52,848 nucleotides of DNA, taken from JBIKWM01 sp044356305 (GTDB taxonomy: Bacteria > Bacteroidota > Bacteroidia > UBA10329). Below the pieces are notes generated by a model. It did not search any database. It was not told where the DNA came from and saw only the letters and a program-made list of their open reading frames with translations. Location: NCBI GenBank assembly GCA_044356305.1, contig JBIKWM010000023.1:1-52848 (forward strand), given 5' to 3'. How positions within the stretch are numbered: the stretch's first letter is position 1; the number at the start of each line of letters is the position of its first letter. Below are positions 25,663 to 33,262 of the stretch, piece by piece. Both the position numbers and the translations under genes were made by a program.

Positions 25663-26712
25663 TCAATCAGCCAAAAGAAACCGCATGGTATCCACCCCAT
25701 CGGCATAGTCCCAAGGGGCGGGGCACTGCGCCATGCCGAAAGGGACAGTGTCATTTCCAGGGATGGATGTTCCGGCCACAATGCACTGGATCTGGTTGCG
25801 ATGCCGGGCCAGGTCTGCGGTCAGTCCATCCATTGAGCCATATTGGGCATAGTGCAGCACCGACACGGCCGAGGCCACGGCATCGTGCTCCCGGAGCAGC
25901 AGCGCCCCGTTGTCGAGGTGGGGCAGGCATTCGACCAGAAGTATGGCCTTCTGGTAGTCGTAGTTGTTGTGGTACTTGTGGTGCAGAATGATGTCGTTCC
26001 ACCCCTCGAGGCCGCGCATGAGCGTGGTGAGGTCATAACCCGTGGGCACGTACACCTTGCTCACATTGCGGCAGCCCAGACCGAAGTAGCGGAATATGTC
26101 GCGGCCTAGCGCGTGCAGGTCATCGGGGGTCTCGCGGCCTGTGAGCACGGCCACCGAGCTTCGGTTGCGCCTGATAACATGGGGAAACCGCGCGAAATAG
26201 CTCTCGAAGTAGCGCGAGGTGTTGTTGCTGCCTGTGGCAATGACATGGGTGAACCCGCTCAGCAGATGCCCGTGCCACTCCATACGCGCCTCCAATGTGG
26301 GCTCAATGGCCGTGAGCATGTCGCGCATGGCCTGCATCAGCACCGTGTCCTGACTGCTGGGCTTGATATGGGCACGGTGGCCGGCCAGCAGCACGCACAT
26401 CAGGTCATGAAAACCCACCAGAGGGATGTTGCCGGCCATCACCACGGCCACCTCGTGCATGGGCCGGTCGCGGTACAGGTCGGCCCGGTAGGGTTCGAGC
26501 CATGTGTCGAGCACATCGGGCCGTAGCATGGCCACGATGCCATCCATGGCGTGCCCCACCTGCTCCTCGGTGAACCAGGCATTGGCCGCCACGGCCCTGG
26601 CCACGGTGCTGGTGAAAGCCTCGTCAGGGGCGCTGCGCATGGCGCGCAGATGCTCCCCGAGCCTTTCAAAGGCCAGGCGTGTGTGCTGTATGTCGGTGCC
26701 TGATGTGTCCAA
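25663..26712 (-). CDS. LuxC-type acyl-CoA reductase
   Basis: About 349 residues. Family blocks include VVMAGNIPLVGFHDLMCVL, KPSSQDTVLM, ATGSNNTSRYFESYF, RRNRSSVAVLTG, and FGLGCRNVSKVYVP, where the Cys is the likely acyl-enzyme nucleophile. LuxC-family enzymes reduce fatty acyl-CoA to aldehyde using NADPH. The frame stays open upstream to 27087 but that part is antisense to the ferredoxin gene, and no ATG fits family length. A TTG at 26712 gives a sensible N-terminus and lies 15 bases after a minus-strand TAGTTTTG box. The gene is divergent from the ferredoxin with overlapping promoters, suggesting linked electron or lipid metabolism. Confidence 0.85.
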   Translation of the reverse strand: MDTSGTDIQHTRLAFERLGEHLRAMRSAPDEAFTSTVARAVAANAWFTEEQVGHAMDGIVAMLRPDVLDTWLEPYRADLYRDRPMHEVAVVMAGNIPLVGFHDLMCVLLAGHRAHIKPSSQDTVLMQAMRDMLTAIEPTLEARMEWHGHLLSGFTHVIATGSNNTSRYFESYFARFPHVIRRNRSSVAVLTGRETPDDLHALGRDIFRYFGLGCRNVSKVYVPTGYDLTTLMRGLEGWNDIILHHKYHNNYDYQKAILLVECLPHLDNGALLLREHDAVASAVSVLHYAQYGSMDGLTADLARHRNQIQCIVAGTSIPGNDTVPFGMAQCPAPWDYADGVDTMRFLLAD

Positions 26713-26713
26713 G

Positions 26714-26735
26714 TATATTTGCGGCCGCAAAACTA
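26714..26735. promoter_or_regulatory. Overlapping opposed -7 elements on a palindrome
   Basis: TATATTTG at 26714-26721 on the plus strand precedes the ferredoxin. TAGTTTTG at 26735-26728 on the minus strand precedes the LuxC-type gene. The two share the 14-bp palindrome TTTGCGGCCGCAAA. Each box lies in the initially transcribed region of the other, so polymerase should not be able to use both at once. Confidence 0.6.
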
Positions 26736-26745
26736 ACCCCTTGCC

Positions 26746-27093
26746 ATGGCCATCAAGATAACCGATGAGTGCATCAACTGCGGAGCGTGTGAGCCCGAGT
26801 GCCCAAACAACGCCATCTATGAAGGCGGTGCCGAATGGCGCTTTGCCGATGGCACCTCGGTGAAGGGAATGTTCACCGGTTTCAGCGGTCAGAGCAGCGA
26901 TGCCGATGCCAAGCACGAGCCCGTGGCCATGGACACCTACTACATCGTGACCGACAAGTGCACCGAGTGTGTGGGATTCCATGACGAGCCCCAGTGCGCG
27001 GCAGTTTGTCCGGTCGATTGCTGCGTGGCCGACCCCGACAATCCGCACACCAAGGAGCAGAACCTTCAGAAGAAGGCTTCGCTGCACCTGTGA
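26746..27093 (+). CDS. 2[4Fe-4S] ferredoxin
   Basis: 115 residues. The first cluster motif is CINCGACEPECP (Cys9, 12, 15, 19). The second is an expanded CTECVGFHDEPQCAAVCP (Cys72, 75, 84, 88), with two further cysteines at 92-93. The ~50-residue insert between the motifs is typical of the Bacteroidota/proteobacterial FdxA/YfhL-like group. It is a soluble electron carrier of low potential. It is divergent from the acyl-CoA reductase and convergent with the glycosyltransferase. Confidence 0.93.
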   Translation: MAIKITDECINCGACEPECPNNAIYEGGAEWRFADGTSVKGMFTGFSGQSSDADAKHEPVAMDTYYIVTDKCTECVGFHDEPQCAAVCPVDCCVADPDNPHTKEQNLQKKASLHL

Positions 27094-27108
27094 TCCCTTA
27101 GGCCAGCG

Positions 27109-28695
27109 TCAGTACCGGAGCACGTAACAGGGCCTGATGGCCTGTGCTCTCGTTCGGGGGTCTATGAACTTCCATGTGAGGAGCTGCACCCTGAACGAAC
27201 TGAACCGGATTCTCTCTTTCGGAATCAGGCCAGCGTTGAGCAGCTCTGCGGCCCTGAGGCTGTCTGCTATCACATAGGTGCCCGGTGTGATGGCCGGTGC
27301 CACCGCCACGATGCTTGAGTACCAGCGTACCGTCTCTCCTGCATAGAAATTCAGCGCATGCCCCCCCGTGGCGAAACAAACGAGCGATTCATGGTCAATG
27401 CGATTCTCAGAGGCCCATCTGCCTATCTGCGAGTTGGCCTGGTAGCCGAGCAGGGCAGGGTAGAGGTGCAGGTTCAGGCACAGATAGGCCGAACCGGCCA
27501 GCAGGGCCCCTGATTCGGATAGCGATAGCCGCAACCTGCCGTGGAGCAGGAGCACTGCCAGCACCGCTGCACCACTGAGTGCCAGGATCACAGGGAATCC
27601 GTCCGTTGGGAAGGCCCACAGGCAAAGGCCCCAAGCAATGATGAGCATTGCCACTATCTCGATGCCCAAGGCCCACCGGTGCCAATTGCGCCTTTGTTCG
27701 AGCTCCTGTGCCGCCATAATGGCCAGATAGGGCAGAATGATGAACACGTAGTGAGGCAGTTTGTAGTGCGAAAGCGAAAGCGAGGTGTAGCCGAGGAGTA
27801 CAGCGCTTACGGGTATGATGACGGATGAAGGTTGCCTGACCAGAGACGGGATGGCCAGCACGTGCCGCCACAGGCCTTTCAAGATCACGATGGTCCACGG
27901 GGCGGTGGCCCATAGCAGGGCGTGGCTCAGGTAGAAGAAACTTGAGTCGTTCTGCCAGCGGTTCTCCCCGGTGATCCGCCCGAAACTCTGGGTCCAGAAA
28001 TAGAACCTGAGTCCCTCGGGCCCATGGTCGCGCCACAGGCCTATGCACATGGGGGTGAGCATCACCGCTACTATGAGCAGTGTGAGCGGCAGCATCCAAA
28101 GGCGGGGCTTCACACTTTTACGGTGCATCGCGATGTAGGGCCCCAGTGCCATGACGGGGAACACGGCCCCGATCGGGCCTTTTGCCAGCATGGCCAGAGC
28201 AGTGAAGATTGCGGCAGCCGCCACGTGACGCCAATGGGCCGAGTGCAGGGCCTCGGCCCAGAGCCATACGGCCACAGTGGTGCAGCCCAGCAGCGCGGTA
28301 TCGGTGCGCACATCATTGGTAAGGAGCATGAGGGCCACCATGGAACCGAGGATGAGGGCGGCATTCCTCGCCACGGCCCGGTCGCCCATCAGTGCGCAGA
28401 GCCTGTAAGTGGCGTACAGGGCGAGCAGGGCCATGATCAGGGCCGGGAACTTGTATCCGATGTTCCCCATCCCGAATACAGTCATGCTCAGGGCCGAGAG
28501 CCAGAAATGTAAGGGGGGCTTGTCGAGATAGGGCTCGTGGTCGTTGGTGGGCGAGAGCCAGTTGCCCGTGCGCACAATCTCGGCCGATATGCTGGCATAC
28601 TGCGCGGCATCGATGTCCATCACATCGATTCGGAGGCCAAGGGCCATCATCAGGACTATTGCCGCGAACGGGAAAGCACTTCTCAGGAACGACAT
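27109..28695 (-). CDS. ArnT-like glycosyltransferase (GT83/PMT superfamily)
   Basis: About 528 residues with some eleven to twelve membrane segments. The first luminal loop carries DIMDIDAAQYASISAEIVRTGNWLSPTNDHEPYLDKPPLHFW, with the Asp-Glu pattern and YLDKPPL of ArnT-type polyprenyl-phosphate-sugar transferases. These enzymes move a sugar from a lipid carrier onto lipid A or other envelope acceptors. ATG 28695 (MSFLRSAF) is preferred because a TACCTTCG box ends 10 bases upstream; a longer start at 28776 would include that box. Confidence 0.88.
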   Translation of the reverse strand: MSFLRSAFPFAAIVLMMALGLRIDVMDIDAAQYASISAEIVRTGNWLSPTNDHEPYLDKPPLHFWLSALSMTVFGMGNIGYKFPALIMALLALYATYRLCALMGDRAVARNAALILGSMVALMLLTNDVRTDTALLGCTTVAVWLWAEALHSAHWRHVAAAAIFTALAMLAKGPIGAVFPVMALGPYIAMHRKSVKPRLWMLPLTLLIVAVMLTPMCIGLWRDHGPEGLRFYFWTQSFGRITGENRWQNDSSFFYLSHALLWATAPWTIVILKGLWRHVLAIPSLVRQPSSVIIPVSAVLLGYTSLSLSHYKLPHYVFIILPYLAIMAAQELEQRRNWHRWALGIEIVAMLIIAWGLCLWAFPTDGFPVILALSGAAVLAVLLLHGRLRLSLSESGALLAGSAYLCLNLHLYPALLGYQANSQIGRWASENRIDHESLVCFATGGHALNFYAGETVRWYSSIVAVAPAITPGTYVIADSLRAAELLNAGLIPKERIRFSSFRVQLLTWKFIDPRTRAQAIRPCYVLRY

Positions 28696-28705
28696 GGGCA
28701 GGCCA

Positions 28706-28713
28706 CGAAGGTA
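28706..28713 (-). promoter_or_regulatory. -7 element TACCTTCG for the glycosyltransferase
   Basis: One mismatch to TAnnTTTG, 10 bases before ATG 28695. The same TACCTTCG variant precedes mnmE and the first cassette at 40.5 kb. Confidence 0.5.
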
Positions 28714-28782
28714 TGTGGATGCGGATGGGCATCTTTGCCTGCCCCATTTCAGACACCGATCATCTTTCACCCCCATATTCTC

Positions 28783-29049
28783 ATGACCGACCCCTTCATA
28801 CTGGCCCAGGAGCGAGTGGAGACGCTCACTGCACGCCCCACCAACGATGAGCTGCTCAATCTATACGGTCTGTTCAAACAGGCCACCCTGGGCGACTGCC
28901 TGCAACGTAGCCCGGGGCTGTTCGACCTGAAGGGGCAGGCCAAATGGAAGGCATGGATGGGCCGCAAGGGCATGCCCACCGCTGATGCGGCCGATGCCTA
29001 TGTGAGGGCCGTGGACGACCTTTTGGCCCGCTACCCGCACAAGGACTGA
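28783..29049 (+). CDS. Acyl-CoA-binding protein
   Basis: 88 residues, the standard length of ACBP. Diagnostic blocks are LLNLYGLFKQATLGDC, LKGQAKWKAWMGRKGM and a C-terminal helix AYVRAVDDLLARY. ACBP is a four-helix cytosolic carrier of long-chain acyl-CoA. Its start lies just past a CATCTTTC motif. It adds to the acyl-CoA theme of the window (LuxC-type reductase, FadJ, FadI). Confidence 0.92.
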   Translation: MTDPFILAQERVETLTARPTNDELLNLYGLFKQATLGDCLQRSPGLFDLKGQAKWKAWMGRKGMPTADAADAYVRAVDDLLARYPHKD

Positions 29050-29065
29050 GGCCCGCACCCTCGTC

Positions 29066-29073
29066 TACCTTTG
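29066..29073 (+). promoter_or_regulatory. -7 element TACCTTTG for DUF2147-araC
   Basis: Perfect TAnnTTTG, 9 bases before ATG 29083. It fixes the start of the DUF2147 gene at 29083. Confidence 0.6.
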
Positions 29074-29082
29074 ACCCTCATC

Positions 29083-29535
29083 ATGAAAGTCACAATGCTA
29101 TTGGCCACGGCCATGCTGTTGTCTGCGGCTGCATGGGCCCAGGATCAGGTGATGGGGCTCTGGCTCACCGAGCAGGGCGAGAGCGTGGTGGAGGTGTACC
29201 GGGCCGCTGACGGCACCTGTGGCGGCCGAGTGGTGTGGCTCAAAGAGCAGCGCGATGCCAACGGAGAGGAGCTGCGCGATGTGATGAACGGCAACCCGCG
29301 CCTGCGCAGCCGCAGGGTGCTCGGCCTGGAGGTGCTGCGCGGCTACCGCAACGATGGCGACACATGGCGCAGCGGCACCATCTACAACTGGCGCAACGGC
29401 AACAGCTACAACAGCAAGATGTATCTGGAGGACGGCCGCCTGCATGTGAAGGGCTATTACAGCCTGCTGTTCTTTCTGGGCCGCACCAAGGTGTGGACAC
29501 GCGTCACCGACCCCTCACGTTACGGCCTGCGATGA
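29083..29535 (+). CDS. Secreted DUF2147 protein
   Basis: 150 residues. The signal peptide is MKVTMLLATAMLLSAAAWAQ. The mature part has the DUF2147 pattern: GLWLTEQGESVVEVYRAADGTCGGRVVWL..., GLEVLRGYRNDGDTWRSGTIYNWRNGNSYNSKMYLE, LHVKGYYSLLFFLGRTKVWTR. This is a lipocalin-like small beta-barrel of unknown ligand. Its TGA overlaps the ATG of the AraC-type regulator (ATGA). Confidence 0.9.
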   Translation: MKVTMLLATAMLLSAAAWAQDQVMGLWLTEQGESVVEVYRAADGTCGGRVVWLKEQRDANGEELRDVMNGNPRLRSRRVLGLEVLRGYRNDGDTWRSGTIYNWRNGNSYNSKMYLEDGRLHVKGYYSLLFFLGRTKVWTRVTDPSRYGLR

Positions 29536-30677
29536 GCTGGGCCGAAGCCATACCGCATGTGGGCCTGGCCCAGTCGCTCTTTGCGGCCGGGGCATTGGCC
29601 ACGCGCAAGCAGGTGGGCCTGTCGCACCGCCTGCTCATAGCCATGATGCTGGTGCTGGCCCTCAAGTTTCTGTTCCTTATCCTCTACAGCCAGCATGCCG
29701 AGTATTTCGATGTGCAGTTCTCGCTCGGACTGGTGCCGCTCACCTTCGGGCCGTTCCTCTACCTCTACTCGTGCTACCTCACCGATGGCAGCCCGCGCTT
29801 CAAGTTGCGCGACATGCTGCATTTCATCCCCTTCGTGCTTGTCACCGGTGCCTACCTGATGTTCTTTCAGGATGTTGTCGATTTCTCTGACGAGCACTAC
29901 CTCATGGCCGACCGGCACCTGTGGGTGCGCATCAGCTTCGCCCTGCTCTTCTTCCTCTCGGTCACGGTCTACACGGTGCTCACCTTTGTGCGGCTGGCCG
30001 TTTACCGCAGGGGCCTCGAGGCCCAGTTCAGCTACGTTGATCTGCGGCACAAGCTCTTCTGGCTCAATTTCATGGCCATCCTCTACAGCATCAGCGGAGT
30101 GATGGTCATGCTGGCCGGGGCCTACAATGCCATGCGCTACGCACGGGTGGTCGATACCACCTTCATATCCAACCTCGGCCTCACACTCATCGCCTACGGC
30201 ATCAGCTACTTCGGGCTGCGGCAGCCATCGCTCTTCCGCACCGACCTGGTGGAGGCGGCCCCCGCACCTGCCGATGATACGGCCGAGGGCCGACAGCAGA
30301 AACAGCGTTTCTCAGAGGTGCAGGCGGCCGAGCTCATAGCCAAACTGGACCGCATCATGCGCGAGGAGCGGCCCTACATGAACCCCGAGCTCACCTTGGC
30401 CGACCTGGCCGCCCAGATGAACCTGGCCCGCTACGAGGTGACCGACCTGCTCAACGTGCACATCGGCAAGAACTTCTTCACCTATGTCAATGAGTTCCGC
30501 ATGGAGGCCGTGATGCGCAGGCTGGCCATGCCTGACTACGACCACCTCACCATCATTGCCATAGCCAACGACTGCGGGTTCAACTCCAAGTCCACCTTCA
30601 ACAGCCTGTTCAAGGCACACACGGGCCTCACCCCCAGCGATTACAAGAAACAGATACGGGTCAAGGCCCAGGAGTGA
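29532..30677 (+). CDS. Membrane-anchored AraC-family regulator
   Basis: About 381 residues. The N-terminal ~235 residues contain some seven hydrophobic helices (7TM-like). The last ~100 form an AraC helix-turn-helix domain (ELTLADLAAQMNLARYEVTDLLNVHIGKNFFTYVNEFRMEAVMRRL..., IANDCGFNSKSTFNSLFKAHTGLTPSDYKKQ). This arrangement is common in Bacteroidota and implies membrane sensing coupled directly to DNA binding. ATG 29532 overlaps the upstream stop. The KdsC-type gene follows 12 bases later and may be co-transcribed. Confidence 0.88.
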   Translation: MSWAEAIPHVGLAQSLFAAGALATRKQVGLSHRLLIAMMLVLALKFLFLILYSQHAEYFDVQFSLGLVPLTFGPFLYLYSCYLTDGSPRFKLRDMLHFIPFVLVTGAYLMFFQDVVDFSDEHYLMADRHLWVRISFALLFFLSVTVYTVLTFVRLAVYRRGLEAQFSYVDLRHKLFWLNFMAILYSISGVMVMLAGAYNAMRYARVVDTTFISNLGLTLIAYGISYFGLRQPSLFRTDLVEAAPAPADDTAEGRQQKQRFSEVQAAELIAKLDRIMREERPYMNPELTLADLAAQMNLARYEVTDLLNVHIGKNFFTYVNEFRMEAVMRRLAMPDYDHLTIIAIANDCGFNSKSTFNSLFKAHTGLTPSDYKKQIRVKAQE

Positions 30678-30689
30678 ACCGAGGTACCG

Positions 30690-31217
30690 ATGGAAGGACT
30701 CAATTTCAAGCAGCGCCTGGCCCACGTGCAGGCCATGGTGTTCGATGTGGACGGGGTGTTCACCGATGGTAGCATCCTTATCATGGAACAGGGCCAGCCG
30801 GTGCGCACCATGAACGTGCGCGATGGCTATGCCCTGCAACTGGCCGTGAAGAAGGGCCTCAAGGTTTGCATCATCACAGGGGGATCAAGCGAGGCGGTGG
30901 CCCAGCGCTTCAGGGCCTTGGGCATAACGGACATTCACCTGCGGGCACACAACAAGCTCGATGTGCTCACCGATTTCCTGGCCGGTGAGGGCATTGACCC
31001 CACTTATGTGCTCTACATGGGCGATGACATGCCCGACCTGCCCTGCCTGCGCCATGTGGGTGTGCCCACCTGCCCGGCCGATGCTGCCTACGAGATACGC
31101 GATGCCAGCATCTACCTATCGCCCTATGCAGGCGGCCACGGCTGTGTGCGCGATGTGGTGGAGCAGGTGCTCAAAGTCAAGGGCCTATGGGCCGATGGCG
31201 AGGCCTTCGGGTGGTGA
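30690..31217 (+). CDS. KdsC-type HAD phosphatase (3-deoxy-D-manno-octulosonate 8-phosphate phosphatase-like)
   Basis: 175 residues, capless C0-type HAD. Motif I is VFDVDGVFTDGS (Asp19, Asp21). Motif II is around CIITGGSSEAV, and motif III/IV is YMGDDMPDLPCL. This matches the KdsC/YrbI family that dephosphorylates KDO-8-phosphate in LPS core synthesis. It is convergent with the HTH gene at 31235. It marks the last clearly core gene before the accessory island. Confidence 0.88.
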   Translation: MEGLNFKQRLAHVQAMVFDVDGVFTDGSILIMEQGQPVRTMNVRDGYALQLAVKKGLKVCIITGGSSEAVAQRFRALGITDIHLRAHNKLDVLTDFLAGEGIDPTYVLYMGDDMPDLPCLRHVGVPTCPADAAYEIRDASIYLSPYAGGHGCVRDVVEQVLKVKGLWADGEAFGW

Positions 31218-31234
31218 GGATCTGGGTGCTGTAG

Positions 31235-31633
31235 TCACCTGTCCTTGGCCAGTATATCGATCATCTTCTTCAGGTAGGCGTTGTCCTCCCGGTTGCGCGC
31301 CATCTCCGTATCAGCGGCCTCAAGGGCCTGCCGCAGGGCCAGAATCTCGGCCGTAAGTTCCTCTACCTCAGCCTTTCGCTCGTCTTTGCGGATATGTTCC
31401 GGAAGGCACCGGCTCAGCTCATGGAACAGGTCCACCTCCATGGCCATTGAGAATTCATACACAATGCTTGCCTGAATGCTCCTGCGCTTGAGCAGGTTCA
31501 TCACCGTTACGGGCGAGCGGTCTGTCTTTCGGCCCAGTATGGTCTGCGTGGCGCCTTTTTGCCGCATGGCCGCACGTATCACCGGACCTACGTTAAACTC
31601 CTTTGGTATCGGATTGCGGTATTTGCGGCCCAT
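31235..31633 (-). CDS. HTH protein with coiled-coil tail
   Basis: About 132 residues. The N-terminal helices (IRAAMRQKGATQTILGRKTDRSPVTVMNLLKR) fit a Cro/CI-like helix-turn-helix. The last ~50 residues are a charged coiled coil (KAEVEELTAEILALRQALEAADTEMARNREDNAYLKKMI). Similar small HTH-coiled-coil proteins are common in Bacteroidota accessory DNA. ATG 31633 is preferred because a TATCTTTG box lies 27 bases upstream, inside a longer in-frame ORF to 31690. Operator-like inverted repeats lie upstream, suggesting autoregulation. Confidence 0.65.
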   Translation of the reverse strand: MGRKYRNPIPKEFNVGPVIRAAMRQKGATQTILGRKTDRSPVTVMNLLKRRSIQASIVYEFSMAMEVDLFHELSRCLPEHIRKDERKAEVEELTAEILALRQALEAADTEMARNREDNAYLKKMIDILAKDR

Positions 31634-31660
31634 GTATGTCTTGAGATTATGGAGATTCGT

Positions 31661-31668
31661 CAAAGATA
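31661..31668 (-). promoter_or_regulatory. -7 element TATCTTTG for the HTH gene
   Basis: Perfect TAnnTTTG on the minus strand, 27 bases before ATG 31633. Confidence 0.5.
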
Positions 31669-31687
31669 AAACGGAGTGAGATTGGGA

Positions 31688-31832
31688 CATACATCGCTAT
31701 GTATAGAACTTGGCGCTGTAAGCTAAATAGGCCCCTACCCCGGCTCTATGTACCCCCCTAGGTTAGACCTCTGTACTGGGTAAGGTATGTTTAAGACCTA
31801 GTGAGATAATCTAAAAGCATAGCAATGTATGC
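31688..31832. repeat. Pair of operator-like sites CATACATYGCTATG in inverted orientation
   Basis: CATACATCGCTATG begins at 31688. Its near-copy CATACATTGCTATG is on the opposite strand at 31832-31819. The first contains the perfect dyad ATACAT-CGCT-ATGTAT (31689-31704), which overlaps the -33 region expected for the HTH promoter. The second contains AGCATA/TATGCT. The 115 bases between them show no gene. They are probably binding sites for the adjacent HTH protein. Confidence 0.45.
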
Positions 31833-31899
31833 TATAAAGGGGGGTGATGGGTTGAATTCTTTGTAATGGGCTGGGATGCTCTTACGGAAAGCTGCAGAT

Positions 31900-32110
31900 C
31901 CCGTTGTGTGCGGGTTAATAAAATCCTGCCCGAACCCCTGCGCTCGCTCAAGTGTTCCGCAGAATCACTTGGGCGGTCTTAAAGCGAAGCGGTCTGTGAC
32001 CGCGGGCTAAAGAATGTCGGGGTGCTCACTCGGGCGAGGCAGTGCCTGATGGTACCTGGCAACAGGTGTGGACGGACAACCCACCGTTCTTTATTCAGCA
32101 CATCCTAAGG
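31900..32110. other. Structured non-coding stretch with three consecutive hairpins
   Basis: This is the main part of a ~500-base gene-free interval (31634-32133). It contains CAAGTG/CACTTG around 31950-31972, the perfect hairpin GCGGTC-TGT-GACCGC near 31989-32003, and ACCTG-GCAA-CAGGT near 32055-32068 with a GNRA-type loop. No frame stays open. Near 31906 the text GCGGGTTAATAAAATCC recalls a decayed tRNA T-arm, but no tRNA can be folded. It may be a structured RNA or a degenerate dispersed repeat. Confidence 0.35.
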
Positions 32111-32121
32111 CGTTCGGTGGC

Positions 32122-32129
32122 TAATTTTG
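32122..32129 (+). promoter_or_regulatory. -7 element TAATTTTG for the HEPN-MNT pair
   Basis: Perfect TAnnTTTG, 4 bases before the GTG start at 32134. It supports that unusual start codon. Confidence 0.55.
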
Positions 32130-32133
32130 GTCT

Positions 32134-32520
32134 GTGAACGAAAAGGTGGCATATTGGGTCGGACTTTCAGACTATGATCTGGACACTGCCTGGGCAATGC
32201 TCGAAACCAAGCGATTCCTATACGTGGGCTTCATGTGCCACCAGTGCATTGAGAAAGCGTTAAAGGCCTACCATTCACATGCTTTGACCAGCCCTCCTGC
32301 CTATTCACATTCATTGTCTTCATTGGCCCGGAGATCAGAGATCTTTGATAGCCTCAGCGAGAATCAACTTGCATTGATCGATATGCTTGAGCCCTTGAAC
32401 ATTGAGGCCCGTTACCCATCGTACAAGGAAAAGCTGATGAAAGCGCTCAATTATGACCGCTGTGCCGCATTGATAGTGGAAACAACCGAACTTCAATCAT
32501 GGATCAAAGCGAAGCTCTGA
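32134..32520 (+). CDS. HEPN domain protein (toxin candidate of a HEPN-MNT pair)
   Basis: 128 residues, GTG start. Typical HEPN blocks are LSDYDLDTAWAMLETKRFLYVGFMCHQCIEKALKAYH, HSLSSLARRS, and ARYPSYKEKL, where the Arg is the usual end-of-domain marker. A full R-x4-6-H RNase motif is not obvious, as in many HEPN proteins paired with MNT. The partner MNT gene starts inside its last 22 bases. Such pairs act as toxin-antitoxin modules in which MNT modifies and silences HEPN. Confidence 0.85.
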   Translation: MNEKVAYWVGLSDYDLDTAWAMLETKRFLYVGFMCHQCIEKALKAYHSHALTSPPAYSHSLSSLARRSEIFDSLSENQLALIDMLEPLNIEARYPSYKEKLMKALNYDRCAALIVETTELQSWIKAKL

Positions 32521-32804
32521 GCAAACTTCAGCAATACAGGGTGCTTCTCGAAAAGCACTTCGCAGTATCGGAGATGTTTCTTTTCGGTTCGTTTGCCAAA
32601 GGCGAACAGCACCAGCACAGCGATATAGATGTGGCCGTAGTGGTGAACGAACTGACCGGTGATCATCTGGCCCAACTTGCCCTTTTGTGGAAACTCCGCA
32701 GGCAGGTGGATGACCGTATTGAGCCGGTCCTGATTGAATCTGGTCACGACCCGAGCGGATTTCTCAGTGAGATTCAACGTCAGGGGATTGCCGTAGCGGC
32801 CTGA
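32499..32804 (+). CDS. MNT-type nucleotidyltransferase (antitoxin candidate)
   Basis: 101 residues. The minimal nucleotidyltransferase motif GSFAKGEQHQHSDIDVAVVV has Gly30-Ser31 and the Asp42/Asp44 metal ligands. The start overlaps the HEPN gene by 22 bases. In known systems MNT antitoxins transfer AMP to a HEPN tyrosine. The stop lies 15 bases before the decayed mnmE tail, so the pair sits just outside the neighbouring cassette. Confidence 0.87.
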   Translation: MDQSEALSKLQQYRVLLEKHFAVSEMFLFGSFAKGEQHQHSDIDVAVVVNELTGDHLAQLALLWKLRRQVDDRIEPVLIESGHDPSGFLSEIQRQGIAVAA

Positions 32805-32819
32805 ATGCTGGCCCCACAA

Positions 32820-32888
32820 GCCTCACTTCCCGATACAGAAGCGTGAAATGATAGGCTCCAACGGTCCTAGGTGGTGACATCACCGATG
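32820..32888 (-). pseudogene. Decayed copy of the 3' end of mnmE
   Basis: The first 27 bases (32820-32846) are identical to 33553-33579 at the true mnmE end. Similarity then continues with substitutions, a 1-base deletion and a ~10-base gap to about 32888. Read on the minus strand it ends GPLEPIISRFCIGK-stop, against DLLGSIFSRFCIGK-stop in the intact gene, and a GAG has become TAG just upstream. It marks the far boundary of the toxin-antitoxin cassette at 32.9-33.55 kb. Confidence 0.85.
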
Positions 32889-32960
32889 ACAGTCGTAATG
32901 AATGGGCACTCATGGGTACTGAAGCGAAAACCAATCAAATGACCTTGCTGGATGCCCCAT

Positions 32961-32968
32961 TACCTTTG
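32961..32968 (+). promoter_or_regulatory. -7 element TACCTTTG for the toxin-antitoxin pair
   Basis: Perfect TAnnTTTG, 36 bases before ATG 33005, with a TTG at 32945-32947 upstream. Confidence 0.55.
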
Positions 32969-33004
32969 GCATGATCGGGGCATGGAGCATTAAAAGCCCA
33001 ACGG

Positions 33005-33262
33005 ATGAAGACGCTATTCCTTTCAGTGGTCAACACGGAGCAAGAGGCAAGGTTGTTGCGTCTGGCCAAGGAGCTGGGTATAAAGGTGACTGAGGCTCAA
33101 GGGCCATTGAGCACGCGCGATGTGGTGCTCGGCATTGGGCGGCCATTCACCTCTGAGGAGCTGGGGGCATACATGGCTCACACAAGTGACAGCGACACAG
33201 AATCTTTGCCCGTGGCCAAGGTCAGGCAGAACATCCGGGCCCGATTAGGAGGTCAGGGCTGA
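33005..33262 (+). CDS. Putative antitoxin
   Basis: 85 residues with no strong family signature. It has an N-terminal helical segment (TEQEARLLRLAKELGIKV) and a basic C-terminus (KVRQNIRARLGG). Its stop overlaps the toxin start (TGATG), and the size and order are those of a type II antitoxin preceding a RelE/ParE toxin. Identity rests mainly on this context. Confidence 0.65.
   Translation: MKTLFLSVVNTEQEARLLRLAKELGIKVTEAQGPLSTRDVVLGIGRPFTSEELGAYMAHTSDSDTESLPVAKVRQNIRARLGGQG

Noticed and set aside
26713..27087. N-terminal extension of the LuxC-type gene over the ferredoxin gene
   Set aside because: The extension is antisense to a well-supported ferredoxin and does not resemble the family N-terminus.
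31900..31940. tRNA gene near GCGGGTTAATAAAATCC
   Set aside because: The T-arm-like text is imperfect, and no acceptor stem, anticodon arm or D-arm could be placed around it.
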